This document shows, piece by piece, positions 1 to 6,820 of a stretch of DNA of 13,146 nt. Under the pieces are notes generated by a model. The model saw only the letters and a program-made list of their open reading frames with translations. It did no database searches and had not been told where the DNA came from. The stretch covers positions 1 to 13,146 of the forward strand of contig JACOVL010000133.1 in assembly GCA_016177355.1 (NCBI GenBank), read 5' to 3'. Numbering within the stretch: the first letter of the stretch is position 1; every line of letters starts with the position of its first letter. Source of the DNA: Betaproteobacteria bacterium. Lineage in GTDB: Bacteria > Pseudomonadota > Gammaproteobacteria > Burkholderiales > SG8-41. The position numbers were made by a program, and so were the translations under genes.

Positions 1-78
1 GGCGACCATCCGCTCAAGATCGCTTTGCATGCCGACGTGGTGGTCACCGTCACCGTGTCGGTGCTCGGCGAGCAGTAA
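1..78 (+). CDS. rplI: 50S ribosomal protein L9, C-terminal end (partial)
   Basis: The window opens in frame 1 inside a gene whose last 25 residues are visible before a TAA at 76-78. They read GDHPLKIALHADVVVTVTVS and then VLGEQ. This matches the C-terminal domain of L9, which ends with a conserved histidine followed by an alternating valine-rich strand. L9 binds 23S rRNA at the base of the L1 stalk. The position just upstream of dnaB supports the call, because rpsF-rpsR-rplI followed by dnaB is a common bacterial order. The 5' part lies outside the window. Identity rests on a short tail plus context. Confidence 0.85.
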   Translation, partial: GDHPLKIALHADVVVTVTVSVLGEQ

Positions 79-124
79 GAAAATTTTTTAACGCGCTAAT
101 TCAACAGCTTTTAACGAAAGCGTG

Positions 125-153
125 AAAAAGGGCTGGCGACAGCCCTTTTTTTT
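125..153 (+). terminator. Intrinsic terminator after rplI
   Basis: A 6-bp GC stem GGGCTG (130-135) / CAGCCC (140-145) closes a GCGA tetraloop of the GNRA class. It is extended by an A5 run (125-129) pairing with the first of eight T (146-153). This is a textbook Rho-independent terminator for the ribosomal-protein operon. Because the A-run gives a T-run on the other strand, it could work in both directions. It separates rplI transcription from dnaB, so dnaB probably has its own promoter in 154-249, where I could not pick out a convincing -35/-10 pair. Confidence 0.93.
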
Positions 154-249
154 CTGTAAATTCGATCCTCGTCACGTGCGGCACGGAGCGCGCGCTGACA
201 CTCCCCAGCGCACAGACCACGGATCCGGAAGAGAGCGGCGGCACGCATC

Positions 250-1647
250 ATGGCCCAGGCCCAGGTTGTCACGTCCATCGCCAAGGACGCCCAGGTTGAA
301 GCCGCGCGGGTACCGCCGCAGTCGCTGGAAGCCGAGCAGTCGGTGCTCGGGGGGCTGCTGCTCGACAACACGGCATGGGACAGGGTCGGCGATGTCCTCA
401 CCGGGCAGGACTTCTACCGCGCCGACCACCGCCTGATCTTCCAGCACATCGGCGAGCTGATCGAGCACGGCAAGCCGGCCGACGCGCTGACCGTGGCCGA
501 GAGCCTCGAACGCAGCGGCAAGCTGGCCGAGATCGGCGGCAATGCCTACCTCGGCTCGCTCGCCCTCAATACCCCCAGCGCCGCGAACATCCGCCGCTAC
601 GCCGAGATCGTCCGCGAGCGCGCCATCATGCGCAGCCTCGCCGTGGTCGGCACCGAGATCGCCGATTCGGCCTACAGCCCGGCGGGACGGGACGCGAAGG
701 CGCTGGTGGACGAGGCGGAATCCAAGGTGTTCCAGATCGCGGAGGCGGGCGCCCGGTCGCGGCAGGGTTTCGTGAAGATAGATCCCCTGCTTACGGAGAC
801 GGTCGAGCGCATCGACATGCTCTACAACCGCGAGAACAAGGGCGACATCATCGGCCTGGCGACGGGCTTCACCGACCTCGACCGCATGACCTCGGGATTG
901 CACGGGGGCGAGCTCGCGATCATCGCGGCGCGTCCCTCGATGGGCAAGACCGCGCTGGTCATGAATATCGTCGAGCACGTCGCGCTCGAGTTGAGGAAGG
1001 CGGTGGCGGTGTTCAGCATGGAGATGTCGGGCACCCAGCTCGCGATGCGCATGATCGGCTCGGTCGGAAGATTCGACCAGCACGAGCTGCGCACCGGCAC
1101 CTTCAAGGACGACGACTGGTCGCGCCTGGTGGATTCGGTCGGGAAGCTCAACGAGGCGCAGATCTACATTGACGACGGGGCGGGGTTGAACGCGCTGGAG
1201 CTGCGCTCGCGCGCGCGCCGGCTGCACCGGCAGTGCGGGGGGCTCGCGCTGATCGTGGTGGATTACCTGCAACTGATGTCGGCGAGCACCGGCAGGGAGG
1301 AGAACCGCGCCACCGAAATTGCCGAAATCTCCCGCTCGCTGAAGGGGTTATCCAAGGACCTGGGCGTTCCCGTGGTCGCGCTGTCGCAGTTGAACCGCAG
1401 CGTGGAATCGCGCCAGGACAAGCGCCCGATGATGTCCGACCTGAGGGAATCCGGGGCGATCGAGCAGGACGCGGACCTGATCCTCTTCATCTACCGCGAC
1501 GAGGTCTACAACCCCGACACGCAGAAGCGGGGCATCGCCGAGATCATCGTCGCGAAGCAACGCAACGGCCCGACCGGGGTGTTCAGCCTCACCTTCCTCG
1601 GCAAGAACATCCGCTTCGAGAACTACGCGGACCCCGGCCGCTTCTGA
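250..1647 (+). CDS. dnaB: Replicative DNA helicase DnaB
   Basis: This 465-residue protein is close to the usual DnaB length (E. coli 471). DnaB is the hexameric 5'-3' helicase that unwinds DNA at the replication fork and binds primase through its N-terminal domain. Visible features are the N-terminal helical domain (about residues 20-125, beginning PPQSLEAEQSVLGGLL), a linker, and a RecA-like ATPase domain. The Walker A is ARPSMGKTA with K233, the Walker B is LIVVDYLQLM with D338, and a QLNRSVE...SDLRESGAIEQDAD block follows. The ATG at 250 is preceded by a purine-rich GGAAGAGAG (227-235), which is rather distant, but this start gives the normal N-terminus. The gene has no intein or frameshift. 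The TGA at 1645-1647 shares its last base with a repeat element. Confidence 0.98.
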   Translation: MAQAQVVTSIAKDAQVEAARVPPQSLEAEQSVLGGLLLDNTAWDRVGDVLTGQDFYRADHRLIFQHIGELIEHGKPADALTVAESLERSGKLAEIGGNAYLGSLALNTPSAANIRRYAEIVRERAIMRSLAVVGTEIADSAYSPAGRDAKALVDEAESKVFQIAEAGARSRQGFVKIDPLLTETVERIDMLYNRENKGDIIGLATGFTDLDRMTSGLHGGELAIIAARPSMGKTALVMNIVEHVALELRKAVAVFSMEMSGTQLAMRMIGSVGRFDQHELRTGTFKDDDWSRLVDSVGKLNEAQIYIDDGAGLNALELRSRARRLHRQCGGLALIVVDYLQLMSASTGREENRATEIAEISRSLKGLSKDLGVPVVALSQLNRSVESRQDKRPMMSDLRESGAIEQDADLILFIYRDEVYNPDTQKRGIAEIIVAKQRNGPTGVFSLTFLGKNIRFENYADPGRF

Positions 1648-1690
1648 CCACCCCCTCGCGTACGCTCGACCCCTCCTAGTCTAGGAGGGG
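1647..1690 (+). repeat. REP-like palindromic repeat, copy 1
   Basis: The 44-bp unit has the layout ACCACCCC, a variable 14-base segment containing the palindrome GCGTACGC, ACCCCTCCT, AGTCT, then AGGAGGGG. The last part is a 10-bp perfect inverted repeat, CCCCTCCTAG-T-CTAGGAGGGG (1670-1690). The first base is the final A of the dnaB stop codon. A second copy lies in opposite orientation at 1707-1750. The design (a conserved short head plus imperfect palindromes, in inverted pairs between convergent genes) is that of REP/BIME-type elements. Mobilisation by a RAYT-type transposase is an inference, and no such gene is in the window. Confidence 0.8.
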
Positions 1691-1706
1691 TGGCCCATTT
1701 TTAATT

Positions 1707-1750
1707 CCCCTCCTTGTTAAGGAGGGGTGGCGTGAAGCGCCGGGGTGGTT
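1707..1750 (-). repeat. REP-like palindromic repeat, copy 2 (inverted)
   Basis: Read on the minus strand this copy is AACCACCCC, then GGCGCTTCACGCC (a small hairpin), ACCCCTCCT, TAACA, then AGGAGGGG. It has the same 44-base length and order as the copy at 1647-1690. The palindrome CCCCTCCTT-GTT-AAGGAGGGG lies at 1707-1727. The two copies are separated by 16 bases (1691-1706) that include a TTTTTAATT run. The head of this copy supplies the first two bases of the phoH stop codon (TTA at 1749-1751 on the plus strand). The pair may act as a transcription barrier between the convergent dnaB and phoH genes. Confidence 0.8.
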
Positions 1751-3170
1751 AGAGCGCCTCCGCGGCGTAGTCGGCGAGGCGCGAGCGCTCGCCGCGCACG
1801 AGCGTGACGTGGCCGCTGTGCGACCAGCCTTTCATGCGGTCCACCACGTAGGTCAGCCCCGAGCTGCCCTCGGTGAGGTACGGCGTGTCGATTTGCGCGA
1901 TGTTGCCGAGGCACACCACCTTGGTGCCGGGGCCCGCCCGCGTGATGAGGGTCTTCATCTGCTTGGGCGTCAGGTTCTGCGCCTCGTCGAGGATCAGGTA
2001 CTTGTGGATGAAGGTGCGGCCGCGCATGAAGTTGAGCGACTTCACCTTGATGCGCGAGCGGATCAGGTCGCGGGTGGCGGCGCGGCCCCATTCGCCGGTG
2101 TCGTCGTCGGTCTTGTTGAGCACGTCGAGGTTGTCCTCCAGCGCGCCCATCCACGGGTTCATCTTCTCCTCCTCGGTGCCGGGCAGGAAGCCGATGTCCT
2201 CGCCCACCGGCACCGTGACCCGGGTCATGATGATCTCGGTGTAGGTCTTGTGCTCCAGCGTCTGCATGAGCCCGGCGGCGAGCGTCAGCAGCGTCTTGCC
2301 GGTGCCGGCCTGGCCGAGCAGCGTCACGAAGTCGATCTGCGAGTTCATAAGGGCGTTCAACGCGAAGTTCTGCTCGCGGTTGCGCGCGGTGATGCCCCAT
2401 ACGTTGTGGCGCTGCTGCGCGTAATCGCGCAACGTCGCGAGCACGGCGGTCCTGCCGCCCGCTTCCCTGACCTGGGCGTGGAACGGGCGGTCGGCCTCCA
2501 GGTAGACGAACTCGTTCAGCAGCAGCTTCGGGCACAGCGGCCCGCGCACGCGGTAAAAGGTGCAGCCGCCCTGCTGCCACGATTCCATGTCCTTGCCGTG
2601 GCGGTCCCAGAAGTCCGCCGGCAGCGCGCGCGCGCCGGTGTAGAGGAGGTCGGTATCCTCCAGCGCCTTGTCGTTGAAGTAGTCTTCCGCCGCCAGCCCC
2701 AGCGCATGCGCCTTGATGCGCATGTTGATGTCCTTGGAAACGAGGATCACCGGGCGCTGGGGGTGGAGCTCCTGCAGGTGCATCACCACCGCCAGGATCT
2801 GGTTGTCGGACTTGCCGCTCGCGAGCCGCGCCGGCAGCTCGCCGTTGATCGCCTCGGTCTGCAGGTAGAGGCGCCCGGTCGCGCTCTTGTCGCCGTGCGC
2901 GGCGAGCTCGATGCCGCCGGCGATGCCGCCCGCGCCGTGGGTGATCATCTCGTCGAGGTAGCGGCTCGCCTGGCGCGCGTTGCGCGAGACCTCCGACATG
3001 CCTTTCTTGTTGTTGTCGAGCTCCTCGAGGGTCGCCATCGGGATGTAGAGATCGTGTTCCTCGAAGCGGAACAGGCTCGTCGGGTCGTGCATCAGCACGT
3101 TGGTGTCGAGCACGAAAAGCTTGGAGGCGGCGGGAAGGCGGACGACGGCCGCGGGCTTGCGCTGGGTCAT
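1749..3170 (-). CDS. phoH: PIN-PhoH family protein (PIN RNase plus PhoH ATPase)
   Basis: This 473-residue two-domain protein has an N-terminal PIN nuclease domain (about residues 17-150). It begins KLFVLDTNVLMHDP, with the catalytic-type D22, followed by MATLEELDNNKKG. The C-terminal PhoH P-loop domain carries Walker A GQAGTGKT (K292) and Walker B LILDEAQN (D395, E396). This is the PhoH2/YlaK architecture, known in other species as an ATP-dependent RNA helicase/RNase; the cellular role here is inferred. I chose the ATG at 3168-3170, not an upstream in-frame start, because its ATGA overlaps the bcp stop codon (translational coupling) and the residues upstream look unlike the family. The stop codon lies inside a REP-like repeat. 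Confidence 0.93.
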   Translation of the reverse strand: MTQRKPAAVVRLPAASKLFVLDTNVLMHDPTSLFRFEEHDLYIPMATLEELDNNKKGMSEVSRNARQASRYLDEMITHGAGGIAGGIELAAHGDKSATGRLYLQTEAINGELPARLASGKSDNQILAVVMHLQELHPQRPVILVSKDINMRIKAHALGLAAEDYFNDKALEDTDLLYTGARALPADFWDRHGKDMESWQQGGCTFYRVRGPLCPKLLLNEFVYLEADRPFHAQVREAGGRTAVLATLRDYAQQRHNVWGITARNREQNFALNALMNSQIDFVTLLGQAGTGKTLLTLAAGLMQTLEHKTYTEIIMTRVTVPVGEDIGFLPGTEEEKMNPWMGALEDNLDVLNKTDDDTGEWGRAATRDLIRSRIKVKSLNFMRGRTFIHKYLILDEAQNLTPKQMKTLITRAGPGTKVVCLGNIAQIDTPYLTEGSSGLTYVVDRMKGWSHSGHVTLVRGERSRLADYAAEAL

Positions 3171-3625
3171 TTCAGGGTTTTCACGAATTCGAGCACCTCC
3201 TCGACGTGGCCCGGCACCTTGACGCGGCGCCACTCGCGGCGCACCACGCCCCCGGCGTCCACCGCGAAGGTGCTGCGCTCGATGCCGCGCACCTTTCTGC
3301 CGTACATGTTTTTCATCTTGATGACATCGAACGCCTTGCAGGCGACCTCGTCGGCGTCGGACAGCAGCTCGAACGGGAAGCTCATCCTGGCCTTGAAGCC
3401 CTCGTGCGACTTCAGGCTGTCGCGCGATACGCCGTAAACGGCGCAGCCGAGCCTCTGGAACTGCGGGTGGAAGTCGCGGAACTGCTGGCCTTCCGTGGTG
3501 CAGCCCGGCGTGTTGTCCTTGGGATAGAAATAGAGAACGAGGGGCTTGCCCCTGGCGGCGGCGAGGCGAAAGGTCTTGCCGCCGGTGGCGGGCAGCTCGA
3601 AGTCGGGCGCTGGCTGGTCTAGCAT
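3167..3625 (-). CDS. bcp: Thioredoxin-dependent peroxiredoxin, BCP/PrxQ type
   Basis: The protein has 152 residues, the normal BCP/PrxQ size. It reduces hydrogen peroxide and organic peroxides in the cytoplasm using thioredoxin. Evidence includes the start MLDQPAPDFELPA, the peroxidatic motif PKDNTPGCTTEG with C42, and SHEGFKARMSFPFELLSD further on. The resolving cysteine five residues after C42, as in E. coli BCP, is absent (Q47). The remaining cysteines are C61 and C96, so the resolving mechanism is uncertain. I chose the ATG at 3623-3625 because the upstream extension is not peroxiredoxin-like. A weak promoter candidate upstream is TTGCAC, 17 bases, CACTAT on the minus strand. The gene overlaps the downstream phoH by 4 bases (ATGA). 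Confidence 0.95.
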   Translation of the reverse strand: MLDQPAPDFELPATGGKTFRLAAARGKPLVLYFYPKDNTPGCTTEGQQFRDFHPQFQRLGCAVYGVSRDSLKSHEGFKARMSFPFELLSDADEVACKAFDVIKMKNMYGRKVRGIERSTFAVDAGGVVRREWRRVKVPGHVEEVLEFVKTLK

Positions 3626-3700
3626 TCTGCGGGGGGCGTTTCCTCGGCGGGTGGAAGACCCGGTAATAGTGAACGAAATGGGCCTGGCGTGCAAGCGATG

Positions 3701-3717
3701 GCGGTTCTCCAAACCGC
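3701..3717 (-). other. Short hairpin between the ArnD-like gene and bcp
   Basis: A perfect 6-bp inverted repeat, GCGGTT / AACCGC around a 5-base loop, lies 5 bases after the stop codon of the ArnD-like gene. No T-run follows on either strand, so it is not a standard intrinsic terminator. It may mark the 3' end of the mnmH-ArnD-like transcript or stabilise a processed end. The rest of the 96-base gap holds only a weak candidate promoter for bcp. Confidence 0.3.
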
Positions 3718-3721
3718 TGAT

Positions 3722-4597
3722 TTATGCAAGAAATTCATTACCTTGCATGCAGAACGTGCCGCTGGTTCCGGGGTTCAGGACGACCCCATGGCGCGGCAGG
3801 TGGGCGAGATCCAGCTCCGCCGCGTAGTCGCGCAGCGAGATGAGGTCGTAGCCCTGCGCGCGCCAGCCGGCGAGGAGCTCACCCAGCACCGGCGCGTAGC
3901 GGCCGCCCTCGATCTCGGCGCGCAAGGTATAGACGTGGCCGGTGGCCGGGGGGTGGCGGCTCAATTCGAGCAGGCGCCGCGAGACGGCGTCGGGCGCCAT
4001 GCCGTCCCTGGCGAGCAACTCGTCGAGCGTGGGGAGCGTCGTCGGCAGCTGCGGGCAGGCGATGATCTCGCCGTTCAGTATCGGCACGAACGGACAGTGG
4101 CCCCGCGTGTCGGAACAATGCCTGAACCCGAGCCGCTGGGTCTGGCGCCAGGCATGGCGGTTCATCCGCCAGCCGGCGGCGCCGTGCGTGAGCGCGGGCT
4201 TGCCGAAGATCTCCTCGTAGCGCTCGCGGGCCCGCTGCATGGCCGACACGGTCCAGGCCTCACTGGCGCCGGCGGCGTCCAGCATCCAGCCGGCGCGGTC
4301 GTCGGCGTGGATGCCGGCTTCAAAGCCCTCGTCGCGCGCGGCACGCATCACGCCGGCGCAGCGCGCGCCGATGTCCAATGCCGGCAGCAACGTCCCGGAC
4401 AGGAGCGTGGCGGGCCCGTAGCATCGCAGCCTGGGCACCCGCGGCAGCGCGCCGATGGCGCGGCCGGTGCGATCGGGTCCGAGGCTGTAGAGGAAGGTGG
4501 CGCCGGCGCGGTGCTGCTTCAGCAGCGCCATCAGCCGCGGGACGCCGTCGCGCGTGCCGCGGTAGGTGCAGACCTCGATGCGCAGCGCGAGCTTCAT
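3722..4597 (-). CDS. ArnD-like NodB-fold deacetylase homologue with a degenerate active site
   Basis: This 291-residue protein aligns from end to end, by eye, with ArnD (4-deoxy-4-formamido-L-arabinose-phosphoundecaprenol deformylase) and its betaproteobacterial relatives. Conserved blocks are TYRGTRDGVPRLMALL, HGAAGWRMN (W143, R144), CPQLPTTLPTLDELL and GHVYTL.AE. ArnD removes a formyl group in lipid A modification with a divalent metal. Here the ArnD IDVDT motif is IEVCT (E8, C10), the metal-binding H-x3-H is H97-A-D-D-R101, and the late LHAE histidine is R226. Only H97 remains, so ordinary hydrolase activity is doubtful. No other arn gene is in the window. The ATG (4595-4597) overlaps the mnmH stop codon as ATGA, implying coupled translation. 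No signal peptide is visible. Family assignment is firm; function is unknown. Confidence 0.85.
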   Translation of the reverse strand: MKLALRIEVCTYRGTRDGVPRLMALLKQHRAGATFLYSLGPDRTGRAIGALPRVPRLRCYGPATLLSGTLLPALDIGARCAGVMRAARDEGFEAGIHADDRAGWMLDAAGASEAWTVSAMQRARERYEEIFGKPALTHGAAGWRMNRHAWRQTQRLGFRHCSDTRGHCPFVPILNGEIIACPQLPTTLPTLDELLARDGMAPDAVSRRLLELSRHPPATGHVYTLRAEIEGGRYAPVLGELLAGWRAQGYDLISLRDYAAELDLAHLPRHGVVLNPGTSGTFCMQGNEFLA

Positions 4598-5685
4598 GAT
4601 GCCTTGTCGCCCGCGAGGCAGCGTTGCGCCAGCGCCTGGAACGCCGCATCGCCCGTGTCGCTCAACTCGAGATGGCGCGCGCGGCCGAGCGCCGGGTAAT
4701 GCCTGGCGATCGAGCGGGTGTACGCCGGGTCGTAATGCCTTGCCAGCAGGTCCACGATCAGCCGGTCCCAGCGCTGCGCCAGCGCCAGTTCCTTCCACTT
4801 CCCGATGACCGCGTGACCGTGGAGCGGCGCGAGGCATTCCAGCCTTCCGATCAACGATTCCGCATGATCGAGGTAGTGCGCGTATTCGTGCTTGAGCAAC
4901 TGCAGCCGCACCGCCACCGGTGCTTCCAGCACGACGCAATCGCCGCCCCGCATCGCTTCGATCAATGCCTCGGGCACGCGCAGCGCGCCGATCTTCCTGC
5001 TCTCCGCCTCGAGGTAGACCGGCTGCGCCCGCCTGAACCCGGCGAGCGCCTTCCAGACCAGGCTCTCGAACATCTTCTGCGTCGGCTGCGGCGCCTCGGG
5101 CAGCCCGCCGAGCACGGAACCGCGATGCGCGGCGAGCGCCTCCAGGTCGAGCACCTGCCCGCCGGCGTCCCGCAGCGCGCGCAACAGGCGGCTTTTCCCG
5201 GTCCCGGTCAGCCCGCAGACCACCTGCAGCCGCAGCCTGCGCGGCAGACGCTCGAGGCCGGCGACCACGGCCCGGCGGTAGGCGCGGTAGCCGCCATCCA
5301 GGCGGCCGGCGCGCCAGCCGACCTGGTGCAGCACGTGCGCGAAGGCGTCGCTACGGCTGCCGCCGCGCCAGCAGTAGACGAGCGGACGCCACTCGCGCGG
5401 GCGGTCGAGGAAGCGCTCCCGCAGGTGGCGCGAGATATTGGCGGCTACCAGCGCCGCGCCGATCTTCTTTGCCTCGAACGAAGATTGCTGCTTGTAAAGG
5501 GTGCCGACGCGCGCGCGCTCGCCGTCGTCCAGCACCGGACAGTTGATGGCGCCGGGCACGTGATCTTCCGCGAATTCGCCCTCGGAGCGGACGTCGATGA
5601 CCTCGTCAAACTGGGACAGTTGTGCTACGGTAACCAGCGCTGGTCCGCGCGCGTGTGTTGCCTTCGCTTCACGCTCTTTCGGCAT
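4594..5685 (-). CDS. mnmH: tRNA 2-selenouridine synthase (MnmH/SelU/YbbB)
   Basis: The 363-residue protein replaces sulfur with selenium in 2-thiouridine at the tRNA wobble position, using selenophosphate. An N-terminal rhodanese domain (about residues 15-140) has VIDVRSEGEF, the family-typical VGTLYKQQ, and the active-site loop YCWRGGSRS with C105. It is followed by a P-loop domain with GLTGTGKS (K164) and LDLEALAAHRGS, also typical of the family. The length matches E. coli MnmH (about 364). The ATG at 5683-5685 lacks a strong Shine-Dalgarno sequence, and a slightly later start cannot be excluded. The gene is divergent from selD, the source of its selenophosphate substrate, and its stop codon overlaps the start of the ArnD-like gene. 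Confidence 0.96.
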   Translation of the reverse strand: MPKEREAKATHARGPALVTVAQLSQFDEVIDVRSEGEFAEDHVPGAINCPVLDDGERARVGTLYKQQSSFEAKKIGAALVAANISRHLRERFLDRPREWRPLVYCWRGGSRSDAFAHVLHQVGWRAGRLDGGYRAYRRAVVAGLERLPRRLRLQVVCGLTGTGKSRLLRALRDAGGQVLDLEALAAHRGSVLGGLPEAPQPTQKMFESLVWKALAGFRRAQPVYLEAESRKIGALRVPEALIEAMRGGDCVVLEAPVAVRLQLLKHEYAHYLDHAESLIGRLECLAPLHGHAVIGKWKELALAQRWDRLIVDLLARHYDPAYTRSIARHYPALGRARHLELSDTGDAAFQALAQRCLAGDKAS

Positions 5686-5733
5686 GTCCGGTCGTTCAGA
5701 TGGCGCGTATTGGCGTACAGTTTACGGGAAAAC
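5686..5733. promoter_or_regulatory. Shared divergent upstream region of mnmH and selD
   Basis: Only 48 bases separate the divergent start codons of mnmH and selD, so promoters for both probably overlap here or extend into the coding regions. A GGGAA (5726-5730) just ahead of the selD ATG is a short, close Shine-Dalgarno candidate. I could not identify a confident -35/-10 pair on either strand. The regulatory role is inferred from gene layout. Confidence 0.4.
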
Positions 5734-6792
5734 ATGAACCAGCCTTCCGAAACTTCCACCATCCGGCTCACGCAGCTCGCGCACGGCGGCGGCTGAGGCT
5801 GCAAGCTCACGCCAGCGTTGCTGAGCGAGGTGCTTGCGGGCTCGCCGGTCGGCGGGATCTATCCGGACCTGCTGGTGGGCCGTGAATCGAGCGATGACGC
5901 CGCGGTCTACCGCTTGAATGACCGCCAGGCGCTGGTCGCGACGACCGATTTTTTCACGCCCATCGTGGACGATCCGTACGATTTCGGCCGCATCGCCGCG
6001 GCGAACGCCCTGTCCGACGTCTACGCGATGGGGGCGAAACCCTTTCTCGCCCTGGCGCTGCTCGGCGTGCCGCTCGGCAAGCTCCCGACCGAGGCGGTGC
6101 AGCGGATCGTCGCCGGCGGGCACGACGTCTGCAAGCAGGCGGGCGTGCCGATCGGCGGCGGGCATTCGATCGACTCACCGGAGCCGATGTACGGCCTGGT
6201 CGCGCTCGGGCTGATCGATCCGGCGCAGGTGAAGCGCAACGACCGGGCGCAAGCGGGCGACGTGCTGATACTCGGCAAGGCGCTCGGCATCGGCATCATG
6301 AGCGCGGCGCTCAAGAAGGGGGAACTGAAGCCCAAGGCCTACGCCCAGATGCTGGAATCGGCAACGCAGCTCAACTTGCCCGGCGTCAGGCTCTCGGAGA
6401 TGGCGGGCGTGCACGCCCTGACCGACGTCACCGGCTTCGGGCTGCTGGGGCACCTGCTGGAGATATGCCGCGGCTCGAAGCTCGCGGCGCAACTGGATTT
6501 CGGGCGCTTGCCCATCCTGTCGGCGGCGCAGCATCTCGCCGCGGCCGGATACGTCACGGGAGCATCCGGGCGCAACTGGACGAGCTACGGGGGCGCGGTC
6601 GAGCTGCCCGCGGGCTGGCCGGACTGGCGCAGGAACATCCTCGCCGATCCCCAGACCAGCGGCGGCCTGCTGGTGGCCTGCGAACCGGCGAGCGTTCCAG
6701 CCGTGCTGGACGTGTTCAAGCAGCAGGGGTTCCAGCACGCAACCGTCATCGGCGCGCTCGATCGCGGCGAACCGGGCGTTGTCGTGCGTTAA
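5734..6792 (+). CDS. selD: Selenide, water dikinase SelD; selenocysteine-containing selenoprotein
   Basis: SelD makes selenophosphate from selenide and ATP. The reading frame starts at ATG 5734 and passes through a TGA at 5794-5796 that I read as selenocysteine 21. The local sequence is LTQLAHGGG-Sec-GCKLTP, exactly matching the catalytic loop (Cys/Sec, then Gly-Cys-Lys with K24) of SelD proteins. Downstream motifs are ESSDDAAVY (D54, D55), TTDFFTPIVDDPYDFGRIAAANALSD (split here only by reading), GGHSIDSPEP, DVTGFGLLGH and DPQTSGG (305-311). The total is 352 residues (E. coli 347). An annotation starting at TTG 5818 would lose the catalytic residue. Usage by MnmH next door and by the Sec-tRNA pathway is implied. 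The TAA is at 6790-6792. Confidence 0.97.
5797..5837 (+). promoter_or_regulatory. Candidate bacterial SECIS element in selD
   Basis: Immediately after the recoded TGA, the sequence can fold with a lower stem GCAAGC (5801-5806) / GCTTGC (5832-5837) and an upper stem CAGC (5813-5816) / GCTG (5820-5823) closing a GTT loop. The loop G is 21 bases after the TGA. A small apical loop starting with G at about this distance fits the loose bacterial SECIS consensus recognised by SelB. The internal region is only partly paired. The fold was found by eye, without an energy calculation. Confidence 0.6.
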
Positions 6793-6820
6793 ACGGGCCG
6801 GGCTGCGGGCCCGCCGCGCG

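Noticed and set aside
154..249. dnaB promoter in the rplI-dnaB gap
   Set aside because: A promoter is expected after the strong terminator, but I found no -35/-10 pair good enough to place it.
1809..3437. Long plus-strand open frame (542 codons) across phoH and bcp
   Set aside because: It is antisense to two well-recognised genes, and its product is rich in Arg, Ala, His and Val with no domain. GC-rich genes give such mirror frames.
5794..5796. TGA as a nonsense mutation making selD a pseudogene
   Set aside because: It falls exactly at the catalytic Cys/Sec position inside an otherwise perfect SelD N-terminus, and all downstream motifs are intact. Selenocysteine is the better reading.
6794..6813. 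GC-rich hairpin between the convergent selD and Rieske genes as a terminator
   Set aside because: CGGGCC/GGCCCG can pair around an 8-base loop, but there is no T-run on either strand and short GC palindromes are common at this base composition.
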